From Micavibrio sp. (lineage in GTDB: Bacteria; Pseudomonadota; Alphaproteobacteria; Micavibrionales; Micavibrionaceae), in contig JAQGJB010000010.1 in assembly GCA_028290825.1 (NCBI GenBank), forward strand, positions 1 to 64,000: a DNA stretch of 64,000 nucleotides. Direction: 5' to 3'. This document shows positions 23,726 through 34,264 of this stretch, one piece after another. The notes beneath the pieces are model-generated. The model had not been told where the DNA came from. It searched no databases and saw nothing but the letters and a program-made list of their open reading frames with translations. The translations under genes were made by a program, and so were the position numbers. How positions within the stretch are numbered: the stretch's first letter is position 1; each line of letters begins with the position of its first letter.

Positions 23726-26700
23726 TGCAGAAATTGTCATCGGTATTCGTGGCGATACTGCAAACGCGGCTGTTATCAAGCGGGCGTTGGATGGCATCGG
23801 CGAAAGTGGCGACCGCGCCACCAGCACCGTAAAGAAAGCCGACCAGCAGCTCCAGTCTTTGGAGCGTACTGCCAACCTTGCCAAAAATGCGCTCTTCGGC
23901 CTGGTCGGTTCCTTGGGTATCCACGAGATTATTCAATTGGCAGATGGCTATACAACGCTGACCAACCGCCTCAAGGTAGTCACGGATGACGCCGGGGAAT
24001 TCAAGACCGCGCTGAAGGCTGTGGCAGAGATCGCTCGGGAAACCCAGTCCAGTGTTGCCGCAACCGGTGACGCGTTCAGCCGCTACACTCTCGCTTCAAA
24101 GGACCTCGGCAGATCGCAAGCCGAAGTCTTGCGGTTTACTCAGGCCATTTCCCAATCTTTCCGTATTTCAGGCTCAACCGCGCAGGAAGCTGCAAACGCG
24201 GCGATCCAGCTCGGTCAGGGTCTCGCATCCGGGGCCTTGCGCGGTGACGAATTCAACTCGGTCAGTGAACAAAACAGTGTTCTGCTGAACCTGCTCTCTA
24301 AAAGTCTCGGTAAAACGCGCGGCGAGCTGCGCGATATGGCGGGCCAAGGACAAATCACCGCCAAGCTGCTTTTTGACACGGTACTCCCGGCTTTTAATGA
24401 CCTGAATACCGCTGCGGCCGAGATTGAGCCGACAATTGGTCGCGCCACAACGGTCCTCAAAGACCGGGTCATGCTGCTGGTCGGCGGCTTCGATAAGGCG
24501 AACGGTGTCTCAAGCACACTGGCTCAATCCCTTCTGGCGCTGGCCGACAATGTCGGTGAAGTCAGCAAGGCCGCCATTGCGCTCGCTGCCCTGAGCATCC
24601 CCACACTTATTCAGGCAATGGCTACCTCGGTCAGCGCCCTTACCGTTGCTCTGGCTGCGAACCCTCTCGGCTTGTTCCTGTCCATCGCATCATCCGGTGT
24701 GGTGGCTCTGGCCCTGTATTCTGATAAAATTTATCTGCTCGGCGACAACGTTACGAGCTTTGCCGATATCTTTAAAACCGTACTTGAGGATATCAACGAC
24801 CGCGTAGGCTTATTGGTTCAAAACCTCGGCTTCGTGGAGCAATTCTTTCAACGGTTCAAGCCCCAAAGCATCGCCACGACCGGCATCATGGAGCCTGTTG
24901 TTTATGACGAGTCTGTTTTAGCCGAGCTGGGTAGCGGTAGAGGCCAGTTAAGCTATGCAGAACAGATTGGTTTAAAGTCCAAGATTAGAGCCTTGTCACG
25001 AGAAGCAGATAAAGAGCAGGCGCTGCGCAATACCGTTTCTGCACAAAACTCCTCCATTGTTAAAGCTGGTAAATCTTCAATAGAGGATATCTTCTTTCCT
25101 GCGGGCGACGGTTCCGCCAAGGGTGGCACTGGCATTGGCGCGCTGAGCGAAGCAGCGAAAAAAGCGGAGAAAGAGGCCGACGCCTCGTACAAGCATTTCA
25201 AATCTCTGATCGATGGTGCACGCACCGAGCAACAGCGCCTTAATGATACCCTCAAGGATCTTGAGGAATCTCGCGGGATGGCCAAAACCGCCGAGGATGC
25301 TGCTGGCGTAGAAACTGCTATTTCGAACGTCCTCGAAAAGATGGAAGAACTTCGCATTAAAGCTGAAGTTGATAGCCCGGTCGGTAAAGCTTTCAAGGCG
25401 CTGGCGAACGAGATTGATGACAGCATGCGCAAGTCTTTCCTCGGAGCATTCGAAAGCTCTGAGGGAGGATTCAAGAAGTTCCTGTCGGGTATGCGCGCTA
25501 CATTTAAAACTTTCCTCGCCAACCTGGCCTATGATGCCGCTGTTCGCCCGATCCTGCTTAATGTTCTCGGTTCGGTTGGTGGCTCCATTGGCCTTTCCGG
25601 CAGTGCAACCTCGAGCATTCTGGGTTCGGGAACGAGCGGATATGCGGGCTTGCTCGGCGGGACCGGTTCGGGCGGCCTGAGCCTGAGCAGCCTCGGAAGC
25701 ATCGGCAGCAGCCTCTTGAATGGCGGCCTTTACAGCAACACCCTCGGCGGGATCGGCTCGGGTATTGGCAATCTTCTGTCCGGCCAGGCTTACGGCGCAA
25801 TGGGACCGTCATACGCCGCCTCGATCGGCGGAGGGGCGTTCGGCAACCTCGGTTATGGTGCCATCGGCGGCGGTCTCGCCAGCCTGATGGGTCTGGGTAA
25901 TTCAAACGGCCTTATAAGTTCAGCGGCCGGGACATTGGGCGCACTCGGTGGCGGGGCGATCGGCACATCCATAGGAACAATCCTCGGCATGGCCGGCGGA
26001 CCGGTCGGCGCAATCGTCGGTTCATTCCTCGGGCCGGCACTCTCCGGACTGTTTGGGAAAAGCGGCGCGCCTTCGATGGCGCGTTCCACCCATTTTACCA
26101 TGGACGCGACTGGAAAATACCTCAACGACTCTGGCACCTCTGATGGGTCGAATGATGAGCAGGCTGCCGCGTTCTCCAGCATTTCGCAGATCTTGGCCCA
26201 GAAAGTGAATGAATTTGCCAGCATGATCGGCGCAACCTTGGACTTTGCGCCAGATGCGGGAATTGGCCAAACCCGTCGCGAAGGCATCAATGTCGTTGTT
26301 GAGGCCGGTAAGAATGGTCAGGGCGAATTCAACATCGGGGCGAGTGATCTTGAATCTGCTGTGAAAATCGCCCTGACGGGTATTATCTCGAATTCAGATT
26401 TCTCAGGAATTTCAGACGAACTTGAAAACACCATCAAGATCGCTATGAAAAACAGCTCTGGCGATATCGATAAGGCTGTTGCGGACATCCAGTTGGCGCA
26501 GCAAATCCTGGCGGCAACGGCAGATCCGGTAATCAACGTCGCGGCACAGATTAACGCATTGAACGCCTCCCTTAATGACATGATGAACCGTGCCATGGCG
26601 CTCGGCCTGCCGCTTGATAAAATAACAGAATATTTCGACAAACAGCGTGAAGCTGGTATCGCCTTGATTAACGCGCAAGAGGACATGCTGAAGGCTCAAA

Positions 26701-27293
26701 AAGCCGGGTTTGCGTCCATGGAGGATATGACCAAAACCTTCAAGGATTTCCTTGACGGTCAGGCTCTGGGGGCGGATTCCAGTCTGAACCCTATGGACCG
26801 CTTGGCGCTTGCTCAGTCGAACTTCGGCTCCCTGCTCTCTCAGGCACAGGGCGGAGATCTCAGCAAGACGCAGGACCTCATGAAAGCCGGTTCTGACCTG
26901 CTCAGTGTTGGCCATGACGTTTACGCCTCGTCGACAAGCTTTGCCGGGCTGGAAAGCTTTGTCCGGTCAAGCATCACGGCAATCGCGCATGCTGCGGGCG
27001 TGCCGGGTTACGCCAACGGCACAGGCGGCGCCATGGGCGGTGTCTCCATGGTCGGGGAACGCGGTCCTGAATTGGTAAACCTTTCCCGCGGCGCCTCCGT
27101 CATGACCGCTGGCAACACCGCCGGCGCGATGGCTTACAGCGGCAACGTTGCGAACGATGTGGTCAAGACGAACGCCATGTCGATTAACATGCAAGCTGAA
27201 AGCGTCTCGGAAATGAAGGCTATGCGCTCCGAAATGCAGAGAATGCGTAAAATCATGGAACGCATGACAAATAAAATGATGGTCACGGCATGA
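23715..27293 (+). CDS. tail tape measure protein
   Basis: 1192 aa, 'MSNDAEIVIGIRGDTANAAVIKRALDGIGESGDRATSTVKKADQQL', Gly-rich hydrophobic centre. Confidence 0.93.
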   Translation: MSNDAEIVIGIRGDTANAAVIKRALDGIGESGDRATSTVKKADQQLQSLERTANLAKNALFGLVGSLGIHEIIQLADGYTTLTNRLKVVTDDAGEFKTALKAVAEIARETQSSVAATGDAFSRYTLASKDLGRSQAEVLRFTQAISQSFRISGSTAQEAANAAIQLGQGLASGALRGDEFNSVSEQNSVLLNLLSKSLGKTRGELRDMAGQGQITAKLLFDTVLPAFNDLNTAAAEIEPTIGRATTVLKDRVMLLVGGFDKANGVSSTLAQSLLALADNVGEVSKAAIALAALSIPTLIQAMATSVSALTVALAANPLGLFLSIASSGVVALALYSDKIYLLGDNVTSFADIFKTVLEDINDRVGLLVQNLGFVEQFFQRFKPQSIATTGIMEPVVYDESVLAELGSGRGQLSYAEQIGLKSKIRALSREADKEQALRNTVSAQNSSIVKAGKSSIEDIFFPAGDGSAKGGTGIGALSEAAKKAEKEADASYKHFKSLIDGARTEQQRLNDTLKDLEESRGMAKTAEDAAGVETAISNVLEKMEELRIKAEVDSPVGKAFKALANEIDDSMRKSFLGAFESSEGGFKKFLSGMRATFKTFLANLAYDAAVRPILLNVLGSVGGSIGLSGSATSSILGSGTSGYAGLLGGTGSGGLSLSSLGSIGSSLLNGGLYSNTLGGIGSGIGNLLSGQAYGAMGPSYAASIGGGAFGNLGYGAIGGGLASLMGLGNSNGLISSAAGTLGALGGGAIGTSIGTILGMAGGPVGAIVGSFLGPALSGLFGKSGAPSMARSTHFTMDATGKYLNDSGTSDGSNDEQAAAFSSISQILAQKVNEFASMIGATLDFAPDAGIGQTRREGINVVVEAGKNGQGEFNIGASDLESAVKIALTGIISNSDFSGISDELENTIKIAMKNSSGDIDKAVADIQLAQQILAATADPVINVAAQINALNASLNDMMNRAMALGLPLDKITEYFDKQREAGIALINAQEDMLKAQKAGFASMEDMTKTFKDFLDGQALGADSSLNPMDRLALAQSNFGSLLSQAQGGDLSKTQDLMKAGSDLLSVGHDVYASSTSFAGLESFVRSSITAIAHAAGVPGYANGTGGAMGGVSMVGERGPELVNLSRGASVMTAGNTAGAMAYSGNVANDVVKTNAMSINMQAESVSEMKAMRSEMQRMRKIMERMTNKMMVTA

Positions 27294-28966
27294 CCTACGA
27301 AGCTTTTGGCCAGTTAAGCTTTTCTCAGCTTCCGGGTGCTTATGATCGGTCAGTCGCAGATCCATTCCAAATCCTGCTACAGAGCCCCGACATTCAGCTG
27401 ATGTACCTCATTGAACTTAAGCCCTACGACCCGGCGAAGATGTCCTCGTTCGCCGATTATGGCCCGTATGGCACAAATTCTTTCTGTGACTCGGGTTTCA
27501 CCTTCAGCGGTGGCGTGAGCAACGTTTTCTTGTCAGATCGCGGTTTTATCACCGAGCCATCGGACGCCCCGGCGAACCAGTATTTTTCCGCTCGCGTCGA
27601 AAACTCGTTCCAGATGGATATCTCTATCCTGACAGGCACCAGCTTCGGTGATCAGGGGCAGCCATCCTATGGCAGTATCACCATCCAGAACGGAGACGGA
27701 GAACTCGACGCGCTCCAGTCCTATTACTGGGAAGGCCGCCCCATCACGATCAAAACCGGGTCGCTGGACTTCCGTTACGGGCAGTTTGCGACCATTCTGC
27801 AGGGGCAATGCAACTCGATCGATGTGACGGATGACCAGATCATTATCAGCATCACCGACAACAGCCTACGTCTCGACCAAAATCTTGACGTAAACCTCTA
27901 CAAAGGCACTGGGGGTCTGGAAGGGTCAAGTGATCTTAACGGAAAGCCGAAGCCGCTGACCTTCGGAGAAGTTTATAACATCGAGCCTGTGCTGGTGAAC
28001 GCCGCCACGCTTGTTTACCAGGTCCATGACGGGTCAATTTTGTCTGTTGATGCCGTGCGCGACCGAGGCGTCGCACTCACCTTATCCGGCGATGTCTCCG
28101 ACATTACGGCATCGGCACCGCCTCCTGGGGGGTATTACACTCAGCTATCTGCCGGACTCATCCGTCTCGGTTCCACCCCGGGCGGCGTCATTACCGCCGA
28201 CGTCCATGGCGACAATGCAGGGGGCTATGTCAACACTGTGGGTGACATCGCACAGCGCATTGTTAAAACCCGACTTGGATATCGGTCCCTCAGTTCGTCG
28301 GAGATCGACGGCGGAACCTTTAACACACTGAGTGTCGAAGTCGGACCGTGTGGCGCTTTCCTGCCTGAGACTGTTTCGGGTCGCGTGGTGTTAGACAGCC
28401 TTATCCGCCCGGCCCTCGGTTTCTGGACGTTCAGTCGTCAGGGCGTGATGATCGCCGGGATTATCGACGCGCCCGGCACGCCGATTTTCACTATCGGCCC
28501 GGATATGATTGACGATCAGGGGGTCGAACTGGTTGCCAACATCCCGACCGCCGAGATAATCAAGGTCGGATACAGGCCTTCATGGACAGTCCAGACACCA
28601 ACGGACATCGCATCCGGTGCCACCGATGCTATCAAGACCTTCGTGACCGAGGATTATCGCTATTTAAGCAGCAAAGACCTCTCCGCCCGCGCCCAGAACG
28701 CCCAGCTCGTCGAGCAGGTCGTGCAGACCACCCTGGCCTTGCAAGCCGATGCGGAAAGGTTGCTCACGCGGATGAAGCGGGTATATGGCCAGCCCCGCAA
28801 ACTCTACCGCCTCACGGTTTATGGACTGTATTTCCGTCTCTTTGTCGGCAATACCGTGAACCTCACCTATCCACGCCACGGACTGGACGCAGGCAAAAAT
28901 ATGCTCGTCACTCGCGTCGCTGATGATGCCGAAACCAACTCAACAATTTTGGAACTCTGGGGATAA
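27290..28966 (+). CDS. distal tail/baseplate hub protein
   Basis: 558 aa directly downstream of tape measure. Confidence 0.6.
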   Translation: MTYEAFGQLSFSQLPGAYDRSVADPFQILLQSPDIQLMYLIELKPYDPAKMSSFADYGPYGTNSFCDSGFTFSGGVSNVFLSDRGFITEPSDAPANQYFSARVENSFQMDISILTGTSFGDQGQPSYGSITIQNGDGELDALQSYYWEGRPITIKTGSLDFRYGQFATILQGQCNSIDVTDDQIIISITDNSLRLDQNLDVNLYKGTGGLEGSSDLNGKPKPLTFGEVYNIEPVLVNAATLVYQVHDGSILSVDAVRDRGVALTLSGDVSDITASAPPPGGYYTQLSAGLIRLGSTPGGVITADVHGDNAGGYVNTVGDIAQRIVKTRLGYRSLSSSEIDGGTFNTLSVEVGPCGAFLPETVSGRVVLDSLIRPALGFWTFSRQGVMIAGIIDAPGTPIFTIGPDMIDDQGVELVANIPTAEIIKVGYRPSWTVQTPTDIASGATDAIKTFVTEDYRYLSSKDLSARAQNAQLVEQVVQTTLALQADAERLLTRMKRVYGQPRKLYRLTVYGLYFRLFVGNTVNLTYPRHGLDAGKNMLVTRVADDAETNSTILELWG

Positions 28967-29812
28967 ATGCAAAACATTGTTATCGCCACGCCCATCCTGT
29001 CGGATAAGGCGGTTCTCAGCTCGTCTGCATCACCTGGATCTCTGCCCGTATCGAACCTTCAGACCCGTTCGGTAAAAAAGGTATGGCGGTCACTCGATGC
29101 CACGGCGACTTTTGTCGTCATCGACATGCTGGCACCCAAGGCGATCAACCTTGTTGCTCTGATCGCTCATAATGGGTCCAGCCGCAGTTTTGGACGGGTC
29201 CGGGCTGCAGCCTCTGCTGCCGCGCTCACCGTTACGCCTGGATACGACAGCGGCCTAAAGCCCCTGCGTTCACACCAGTCGGGTTATGACGCCACATGGG
29301 CTGCAACCGTATCCGATGAGCAATATGGATCGTTGTCTAAAAACATGTTCCTGCTCTGGCTGGGAGCCACGCCTCAGACTTACCGTTACTGGCGCATTGA
29401 TATTACCGACCCGGCCAGCCCGAACGGGTATTTTGATGCAGGACGCCTGTACCTGGATTATGCCTGGCAGCCATCGACAAACAAAGATTATGGCACTGGT
29501 CAGGGGATGATCGACCAAAGCCGTGATCCGCGTACCGTGACCAGTGAGCCGACTCCGACGCCGCGGCCTATCAAGCGCTACGAGGAGTTTACTCTCTCGT
29601 ACATGTCCGAAGACGAAATGTACGACCACGCTTTTGAAATCGAGCGCCTGCGCGGGACAACGGGAGATGTCCTGTACCTGAACGATCCTACCGCCACGAA
29701 ACACCTACAGCGCAGGTCCATTTACGGGCAGATGAAGTCCTTCCAGCCCATCGTCAATTCAGCATTCCAGATTTACCAGAAAACATTCCGCATTGAGGAG
29801 ATCCTTCCATGA
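28967..29812 (+). CDS. tail protein
   Basis: 281 aa in tail module. Confidence 0.55.
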   Translation: MQNIVIATPILSDKAVLSSSASPGSLPVSNLQTRSVKKVWRSLDATATFVVIDMLAPKAINLVALIAHNGSSRSFGRVRAAASAAALTVTPGYDSGLKPLRSHQSGYDATWAATVSDEQYGSLSKNMFLLWLGATPQTYRYWRIDITDPASPNGYFDAGRLYLDYAWQPSTNKDYGTGQGMIDQSRDPRTVTSEPTPTPRPIKRYEEFTLSYMSEDEMYDHAFEIERLRGTTGDVLYLNDPTATKHLQRRSIYGQMKSFQPIVNSAFQIYQKTFRIEEILP

Positions 29813-30747
29813 CCCTTAAGGTCGCTGACCGTATTCTCGAAACCTCAACCACGATTGGGGCAGGAACTCTCAATCTGGCCGGTCCAGCCTCGGGCTTTCG
29901 TGGCTTTTCCTCGGTTCACTCTACCGGCTCAAAGGTTGCCTACATCATCGAAGATGGTACCTACTGGGAAACGGGCATTGGAACGCTCACCGCAGGGACA
30001 CCGGACACTCTGTCGCGTGACACCGTTGTGGCGTCTTCCAATGCCAACGCTGCGGTAAACTGGGGTACGGGAACCCGCAACGTCCGTCAGGGGCCTGCCG
30101 CTTGGCTTACTCCACAGCGCGACGAACTTCTGAATTTTAAGCCTTTCACGGGCACCGGTGCTGGTACTGGCAACGCACATACCTTCACTTATGAGCATGG
30201 TATTGCCCCGCGCGGATACAGCAACGGCATGCTGATTTTCTACTATGCACCCGGCACCAACACTTCATCCACTGTGAACGTGAACGTTCACAGTCTCGGG
30301 AACAAGCGTCTTAAGATAAAAGGCGCTGATCCGGAAATCGGACGTATCAAGGGCGGCGATCTGATCGTAGGAATGTACGATGATGTCGGTGGGGTTGTTG
30401 ACATCATCAATCCAATCGGTAGGGACCAGCCGCGCATTACCAGTATCGCCTCCTCCGCAACCCCGACGCCTAACTGTGATACGGACGATCTTTATATCAT
30501 CACTGCTCAGGCCGCCGCTGCAGCGTTTGCTGCCCCAACGGGTACGCCAGTCGATGGTCAGGTTCTCAAGATCAGAATTAAAGACAATGCGGTTGCACGC
30601 GCGCTGACATTCAATGCCATTTACAGGGCCGGCACGGATATTCCGCTGCCCACCACAACCGTGGTGAGCAAAACCATGTATCTCGGCTTTCTCTACAACG
30701 CGGCTGACGCGAAATGGGACTTCGTCTCTTTGCTAGGAAATATTTAA
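29809..30747 (+). CDS. tail fibre-like protein
   Basis: C-terminal 'GQVLKIRIKDNAVARALTFNAIYRAGTDIPLPTTTVVSKTMYLGFLYNAADAKWDFVS'. Confidence 0.65.
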   Translation: MTLKVADRILETSTTIGAGTLNLAGPASGFRGFSSVHSTGSKVAYIIEDGTYWETGIGTLTAGTPDTLSRDTVVASSNANAAVNWGTGTRNVRQGPAAWLTPQRDELLNFKPFTGTGAGTGNAHTFTYEHGIAPRGYSNGMLIFYYAPGTNTSSTVNVNVHSLGNKRLKIKGADPEIGRIKGGDLIVGMYDDVGGVVDIINPIGRDQPRITSIASSATPTPNCDTDDLYIITAQAAAAAFAAPTGTPVDGQVLKIRIKDNAVARALTFNAIYRAGTDIPLPTTTVVSKTMYLGFLYNAADAKWDFVSLLGNI

Positions 30748-30748
30748 T

Positions 30749-31609
30749 ATGGTTGCTCCAGTAAAAATATTTTTAACTTCAACAGGCGCGGCAAACTGGA
30801 CCGTCCCGGCAGACTGGAACGATCTCAACAATTCGATTGAGGTCATAGCAGGAGGCGGCTCTGGCTGCGCGGCGGGTGGTGGGAATTATGGCGGCTCCGG
30901 TTCTGGCGGGGCTTATTCCAAAATAACAAACCTCGCGCTTACAAAAGGCGCTTTAATTCCTGTAAACATCGGCGCTGGGGGAGCCCGAGCTATTAGCACA
31001 GGGGGTAATATTTTAGGCAATCCCGGTGGAGATACGTGGTTCGGTAATGCGTCTTATGGAGGAGCAAACGTCGCAGCAAAAGGCGGGTTAGGTGGACTTA
31101 CCGGACCAATTTCTAACACAATGGGGAACATTCTCGGCGGTCAAGCTTCAGCCGGTATCGGCTCGATTAAATATAGCGGTGGCGGTGTTCCTAATGCTGT
31201 AATCTCTGGCGTAGTTACTGGCGCGGGTGGTGCGGCTGGGCCTAACGGAAATGGTCAAGATGGCGTTTCAACGGGCGGCACTGCTTATTCTGGACGCGCT
31301 GGCGGCGCTGGTGACAACGGTTTAGGCGGCGCGGGTGGCGCGGGCGGAAGCAGCTTTACCTCGGGTAACGGGGCCGACGGGACAGAGTTCGACGCGACTC
31401 ACGGGGCTGGCGGCGGCGGCGGCGCAAACTGCCCTAACTGGTTAAATGTATGTACGGCGGGTGACGGCGGAAAATATGGTGGCGGCGGCGGCGGCGGTAC
31501 AAACGGCGGGGGTTACACGAATACATCAGGCAAAGGTGGGGACGGCTTAATCGTTATCACTTACACGCCTATCCCGGTTTCTCAATCAAGCATGTTTTTA
31601 GCAATGTAG
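30749..31609 (+). CDS. glycine-rich tail adhesin-like protein
   Basis: long Gly-rich domain with repeated GG(A/S)GG motifs in tail module. Confidence 0.7.
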   Translation: MVAPVKIFLTSTGAANWTVPADWNDLNNSIEVIAGGGSGCAAGGGNYGGSGSGGAYSKITNLALTKGALIPVNIGAGGARAISTGGNILGNPGGDTWFGNASYGGANVAAKGGLGGLTGPISNTMGNILGGQASAGIGSIKYSGGGVPNAVISGVVTGAGGAAGPNGNGQDGVSTGGTAYSGRAGGAGDNGLGGAGGAGGSSFTSGNGADGTEFDATHGAGGGGGANCPNWLNVCTAGDGGKYGGGGGGGTNGGGYTNTSGKGGDGLIVITYTPIPVSQSSMFLAM

Positions 31610-32173
31610 GTGGAACTGATGACCTTATTTTTTAAACTGCTCGTCATGGTGCTTTTATACCCCATCAAAGGGGGCCAGCACGTCACTGTCAAATTCCGGG
31701 AGAAGACGTCCGCCATCAGCGGATGGAAGGGCAAAATTATCCGTGAGATCGTCGATGGGCATAATCTGTCAGCCATTTTGTTCGGCCTCATTACCATGTC
31801 TTTACCCGCTGCTCTCGCTTGGTACATCGGCTGCAAGCCTTCCCTTGGCGAGGAGGTTCCGGCCATCGGCGGAATCCGCGGAAACTGGGTTCATGAGGGC
31901 ACCACGGACCGGATTCTCACAGGATCAGAAAGCAAAGCAATCCGCATATCTGCTTTAAAACGTGGGTTACAGCGAGGCGTTTTCATGGGTGCCTGTATTG
32001 CCTTCGCCCTGAATGACAGGAACTTTATTCTGGCCGGTGCGACATGGCCCCTGTGCGTTTTTATTGGGATTTCCATCAGCCAACTTTACCGGAATGCAAT
32101 TGCAACCGGCTGGCGGACATATGAAATCGTTTACGGACTTCCCTTTGTCGTCGCTTTGTACTTCCACCTATAA
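31610..32173 (+). CDS. membrane protein in lysis region
   Basis: 187 aa with several hydrophobic segments. Confidence 0.5.
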   Translation: MELMTLFFKLLVMVLLYPIKGGQHVTVKFREKTSAISGWKGKIIREIVDGHNLSAILFGLITMSLPAALAWYIGCKPSLGEEVPAIGGIRGNWVHEGTTDRILTGSESKAIRISALKRGLQRGVFMGACIAFALNDRNFILAGATWPLCVFIGISISQLYRNAIATGWRTYEIVYGLPFVVALYFHL

Positions 32174-32213
32174 ACGCCCCTAAAGAGCACCCTCCTCATA
32201 GAAAGGCCACCCT

Positions 32214-32705
32214 ATGCCGATGGATATCGATGAGCGCGTCTACAATACTGAAACCAATATCAGCGCCCTGACCGGCGCCGTCAAAGAACTGGCGGTAATG
32301 GCCAAGAACGCAGAGGAACGCCATACGGAAGACCGAACGACGATGAAAGATGCAATCGTCGCCATGAGCGAGCTGAAGGACAAGATCACAGCAGCGATCG
32401 GCATGGAAAAAGATATTAAGATCCTTAGGGAAAAGATGTTCGAGCAGAAGACTGAGGTCGACAAAGATATTAGTAGCATCACGAGCAACATCGCAGCCCT
32501 CCAGACGGACATGGACAATATAAAAACATGGAAATCGGAAATTACCGGAGGCGCCGCCGCTCTAGGTATAGGTGCAAAGGTATTCTGGATTGTACTCGGG
32601 GGCGCGATCACAACGGGCATCATTAGCCTTACGATTTATCTCCTGAAAGGGTATTTTACCGCCGGGATGATGACCGGCGCAGGGGTGATCACAGGCGTTG
32701 AATAA
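32214..32705 (+). CDS. putative holin / XhlA-like coiled-coil membrane protein
   Basis: coiled coil followed by C-terminal TM segment, directly before endolysin. Confidence 0.55.
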   Translation: MPMDIDERVYNTETNISALTGAVKELAVMAKNAEERHTEDRTTMKDAIVAMSELKDKITAAIGMEKDIKILREKMFEQKTEVDKDISSITSNIAALQTDMDNIKTWKSEITGGAAALGIGAKVFWIVLGGAITTGIISLTIYLLKGYFTAGMMTGAGVITGVE

Positions 32706-33201
32706 AACCAGAACCGGTGCGATCTCAGCTGCGACTTTCTGCGCTGCTCTCGCTGTTTTTGTGCCTTGGAAGAACGCGGACGAAGGCTTTAGCCTCAAAG
32801 CCTATCAGGATGTCGCGAAAGTCTGGACGGCATGCCACGGCGTCGCTTATGTGCCGCCTCGATCGGTATTTACCGATGCTGAATGTAAAAAAATGGATAC
32901 CGATGCCGAAACTCTTTTTCTGAACGGCGTCCGTGAGAAGCTTCTGGTTTCTGTTTCGTATCTGACTTTAGCGGCACACGCACACTTTGCTTACAACATC
33001 GGACTGGGGGCATACAGCACCTCGAAAGCTCTGACCCTCACCAATGCGGGCGACGCCGGCGGCGGATGCGACGCCATGCTGAACTGGTACAAAGCTGGCG
33101 GGCGAGATTGTCGGAAAGATAAAGGTAGCCCCTCGGGCTGCTACGGCATGTGGCTCCGCCGCATCGAAGAACGCAACGTTTGCTTGGAAGGTCTTAAATG
33201 A
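32698..33201 (+). CDS. endolysin, GH24 (T4-type) lysozyme with N-terminal signal/anchor, TTG start
   Basis: E-x8-D-x5-T catalytic layout in 'DEGFSLKAYQDVAKVWTACHG'; N-terminal TM. Confidence 0.88.
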   Translation: MNKTRTGAISAATFCAALAVFVPWKNADEGFSLKAYQDVAKVWTACHGVAYVPPRSVFTDAECKKMDTDAETLFLNGVREKLLVSVSYLTLAAHAHFAYNIGLGAYSTSKALTLTNAGDAGGGCDAMLNWYKAGGRDCRKDKGSPSGCYGMWLRRIEERNVCLEGLK

Positions 33202-33485
33202 ACAAAACGCAGATCATTGTCTCAATCATTTTCTCACTGATCGTGTCCGGTGCCACAGGATACATCGCGTATCGGCTCGATAAGCGTGGCTATGACCGAT
33301 GCGAGACGAAATACACCGCGGCGGCGCAAGCCCAGAAGGAAACATCCCGCACAGGCATCATTCAAACGGAGAAAAAATATGACAAAATCCAGAACATCCT
33401 CGCGCGTACGCTTGGCCCTGATGATCCTGTTGGTTTGCGCGTCGAGCTTTCCATTGACAGCATGCCGGACCCTGATCGTCGCTAA
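33198..33485 (+). CDS. i-spanin (Rz-like)
   Basis: single N-terminal TM plus charged helical region after endolysin. Confidence 0.75.
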   Translation: MNKTQIIVSIIFSLIVSGATGYIAYRLDKRGYDRCETKYTAAAQAQKETSRTGIIQTEKKYDKIQNILARTLGPDDPVGLRVELSIDSMPDPDRR

Positions 33486-33660
33486 CGACCCGCATAATGA
33501 ATGCGACCACCCAGAAAAACCTCCGAAACCGTACTTAGACAGCAGCGCCGGGCAATATATAGCCGCACAGGGCGAGGCCATTGATAAATGCAGGTCCCTG
33601 CTCGGCCATGACCTGCCCCCGCAACTCTCCGCCCGCGTAACCCCGCCACCAGCAAGGTAA
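33379..33660 (+). CDS. o-spanin (Rz1-like) lipoprotein overlapping Rz in another frame
   Basis: 'MTKSRTSSRVRLALMILLVCASSFPLTAC' lipobox LTAC, Pro-rich 'EKPPKPYL'. Confidence 0.75.
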   Translation: MTKSRTSSRVRLALMILLVCASSFPLTACRTLIVANDPHNECDHPEKPPKPYLDSSAGQYIAAQGEAIDKCRSLLGHDLPPQLSARVTPPPAR

Positions 33661-33665
33661 AAACC

Positions 33666-34052
33666 ATGAGCGATAATATCGTCTATGCCAGCGTCACCCA
33701 GGGCACCCTCAAGCGGATTCCTTTCGCATTCGTCGATCCAGATGGACAACCTATCCCTTTGAACGGGTGGGTGCCTTCCATGGATTTTAAGGACGAATGG
33801 GGCGCGACCACCACCCTCTTCTCCTGCACTTTCGAGAATAACCTGTCAGCCGGTCTCGTTACAGCTGTGATTAGTGAGGCGAACACCGCTGGCCTGCCAA
33901 TCGCCAAGCCCGCCCGCCCCGTCCCCGCAGTTTACTCTCGCGACATTTTTGCCGACCTTAAGATGGTACCGCCGAACGGCGTCATCCTCGAAATGGAAGA
34001 AGAAACCCGGCCCAAGGTGATCCTTACTGTCGAAAAGGCCATCACCGCTTGA
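33666..34052 (+). CDS. hypothetical phage structural protein
   Basis: 128 aa between lysis and tail fibre genes. Confidence 0.55.
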   Translation: MSDNIVYASVTQGTLKRIPFAFVDPDGQPIPLNGWVPSMDFKDEWGATTTLFSCTFENNLSAGLVTAVISEANTAGLPIAKPARPVPAVYSRDIFADLKMVPPNGVILEMEEETRPKVILTVEKAITA

Positions 34053-34261
34053 TCAGTAAGTTTGTTCTGCGCATCCCGCCCGGAAAACGTTTGGTGTTGC
34101 GAAACCCTGCCGTCCATTATGTGACGCTCCGAACACCCCCCGTCAAAACCATCGTTATGACCGTCTCAGGTGTCTCCCCGATCCTTTACAAAATTTTCGA
34201 CCAGTCTGGCGGTGATATCACCGACCAATCCGGCAACCCCATCCAAGATCAGAGTGCATAG
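34049..34261 (+). CDS. hypothetical phage protein
   Basis: 70 aa, overlapping start with previous gene. Confidence 0.5.
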   Translation: MISKFVLRIPPGKRLVLRNPAVHYVTLRTPPVKTIVMTVSGVSPILYKIFDQSGGDITDQSGNPIQDQSA

Positions 34262-34264
34262 TCG

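Noticed and set aside
30749-31609. Gly-rich GGC/GGT tracts as a nucleotide repeat array or CRISPR
   Set aside because: Irregular spacing and consistent single reading frame; explained by a glycine-rich protein
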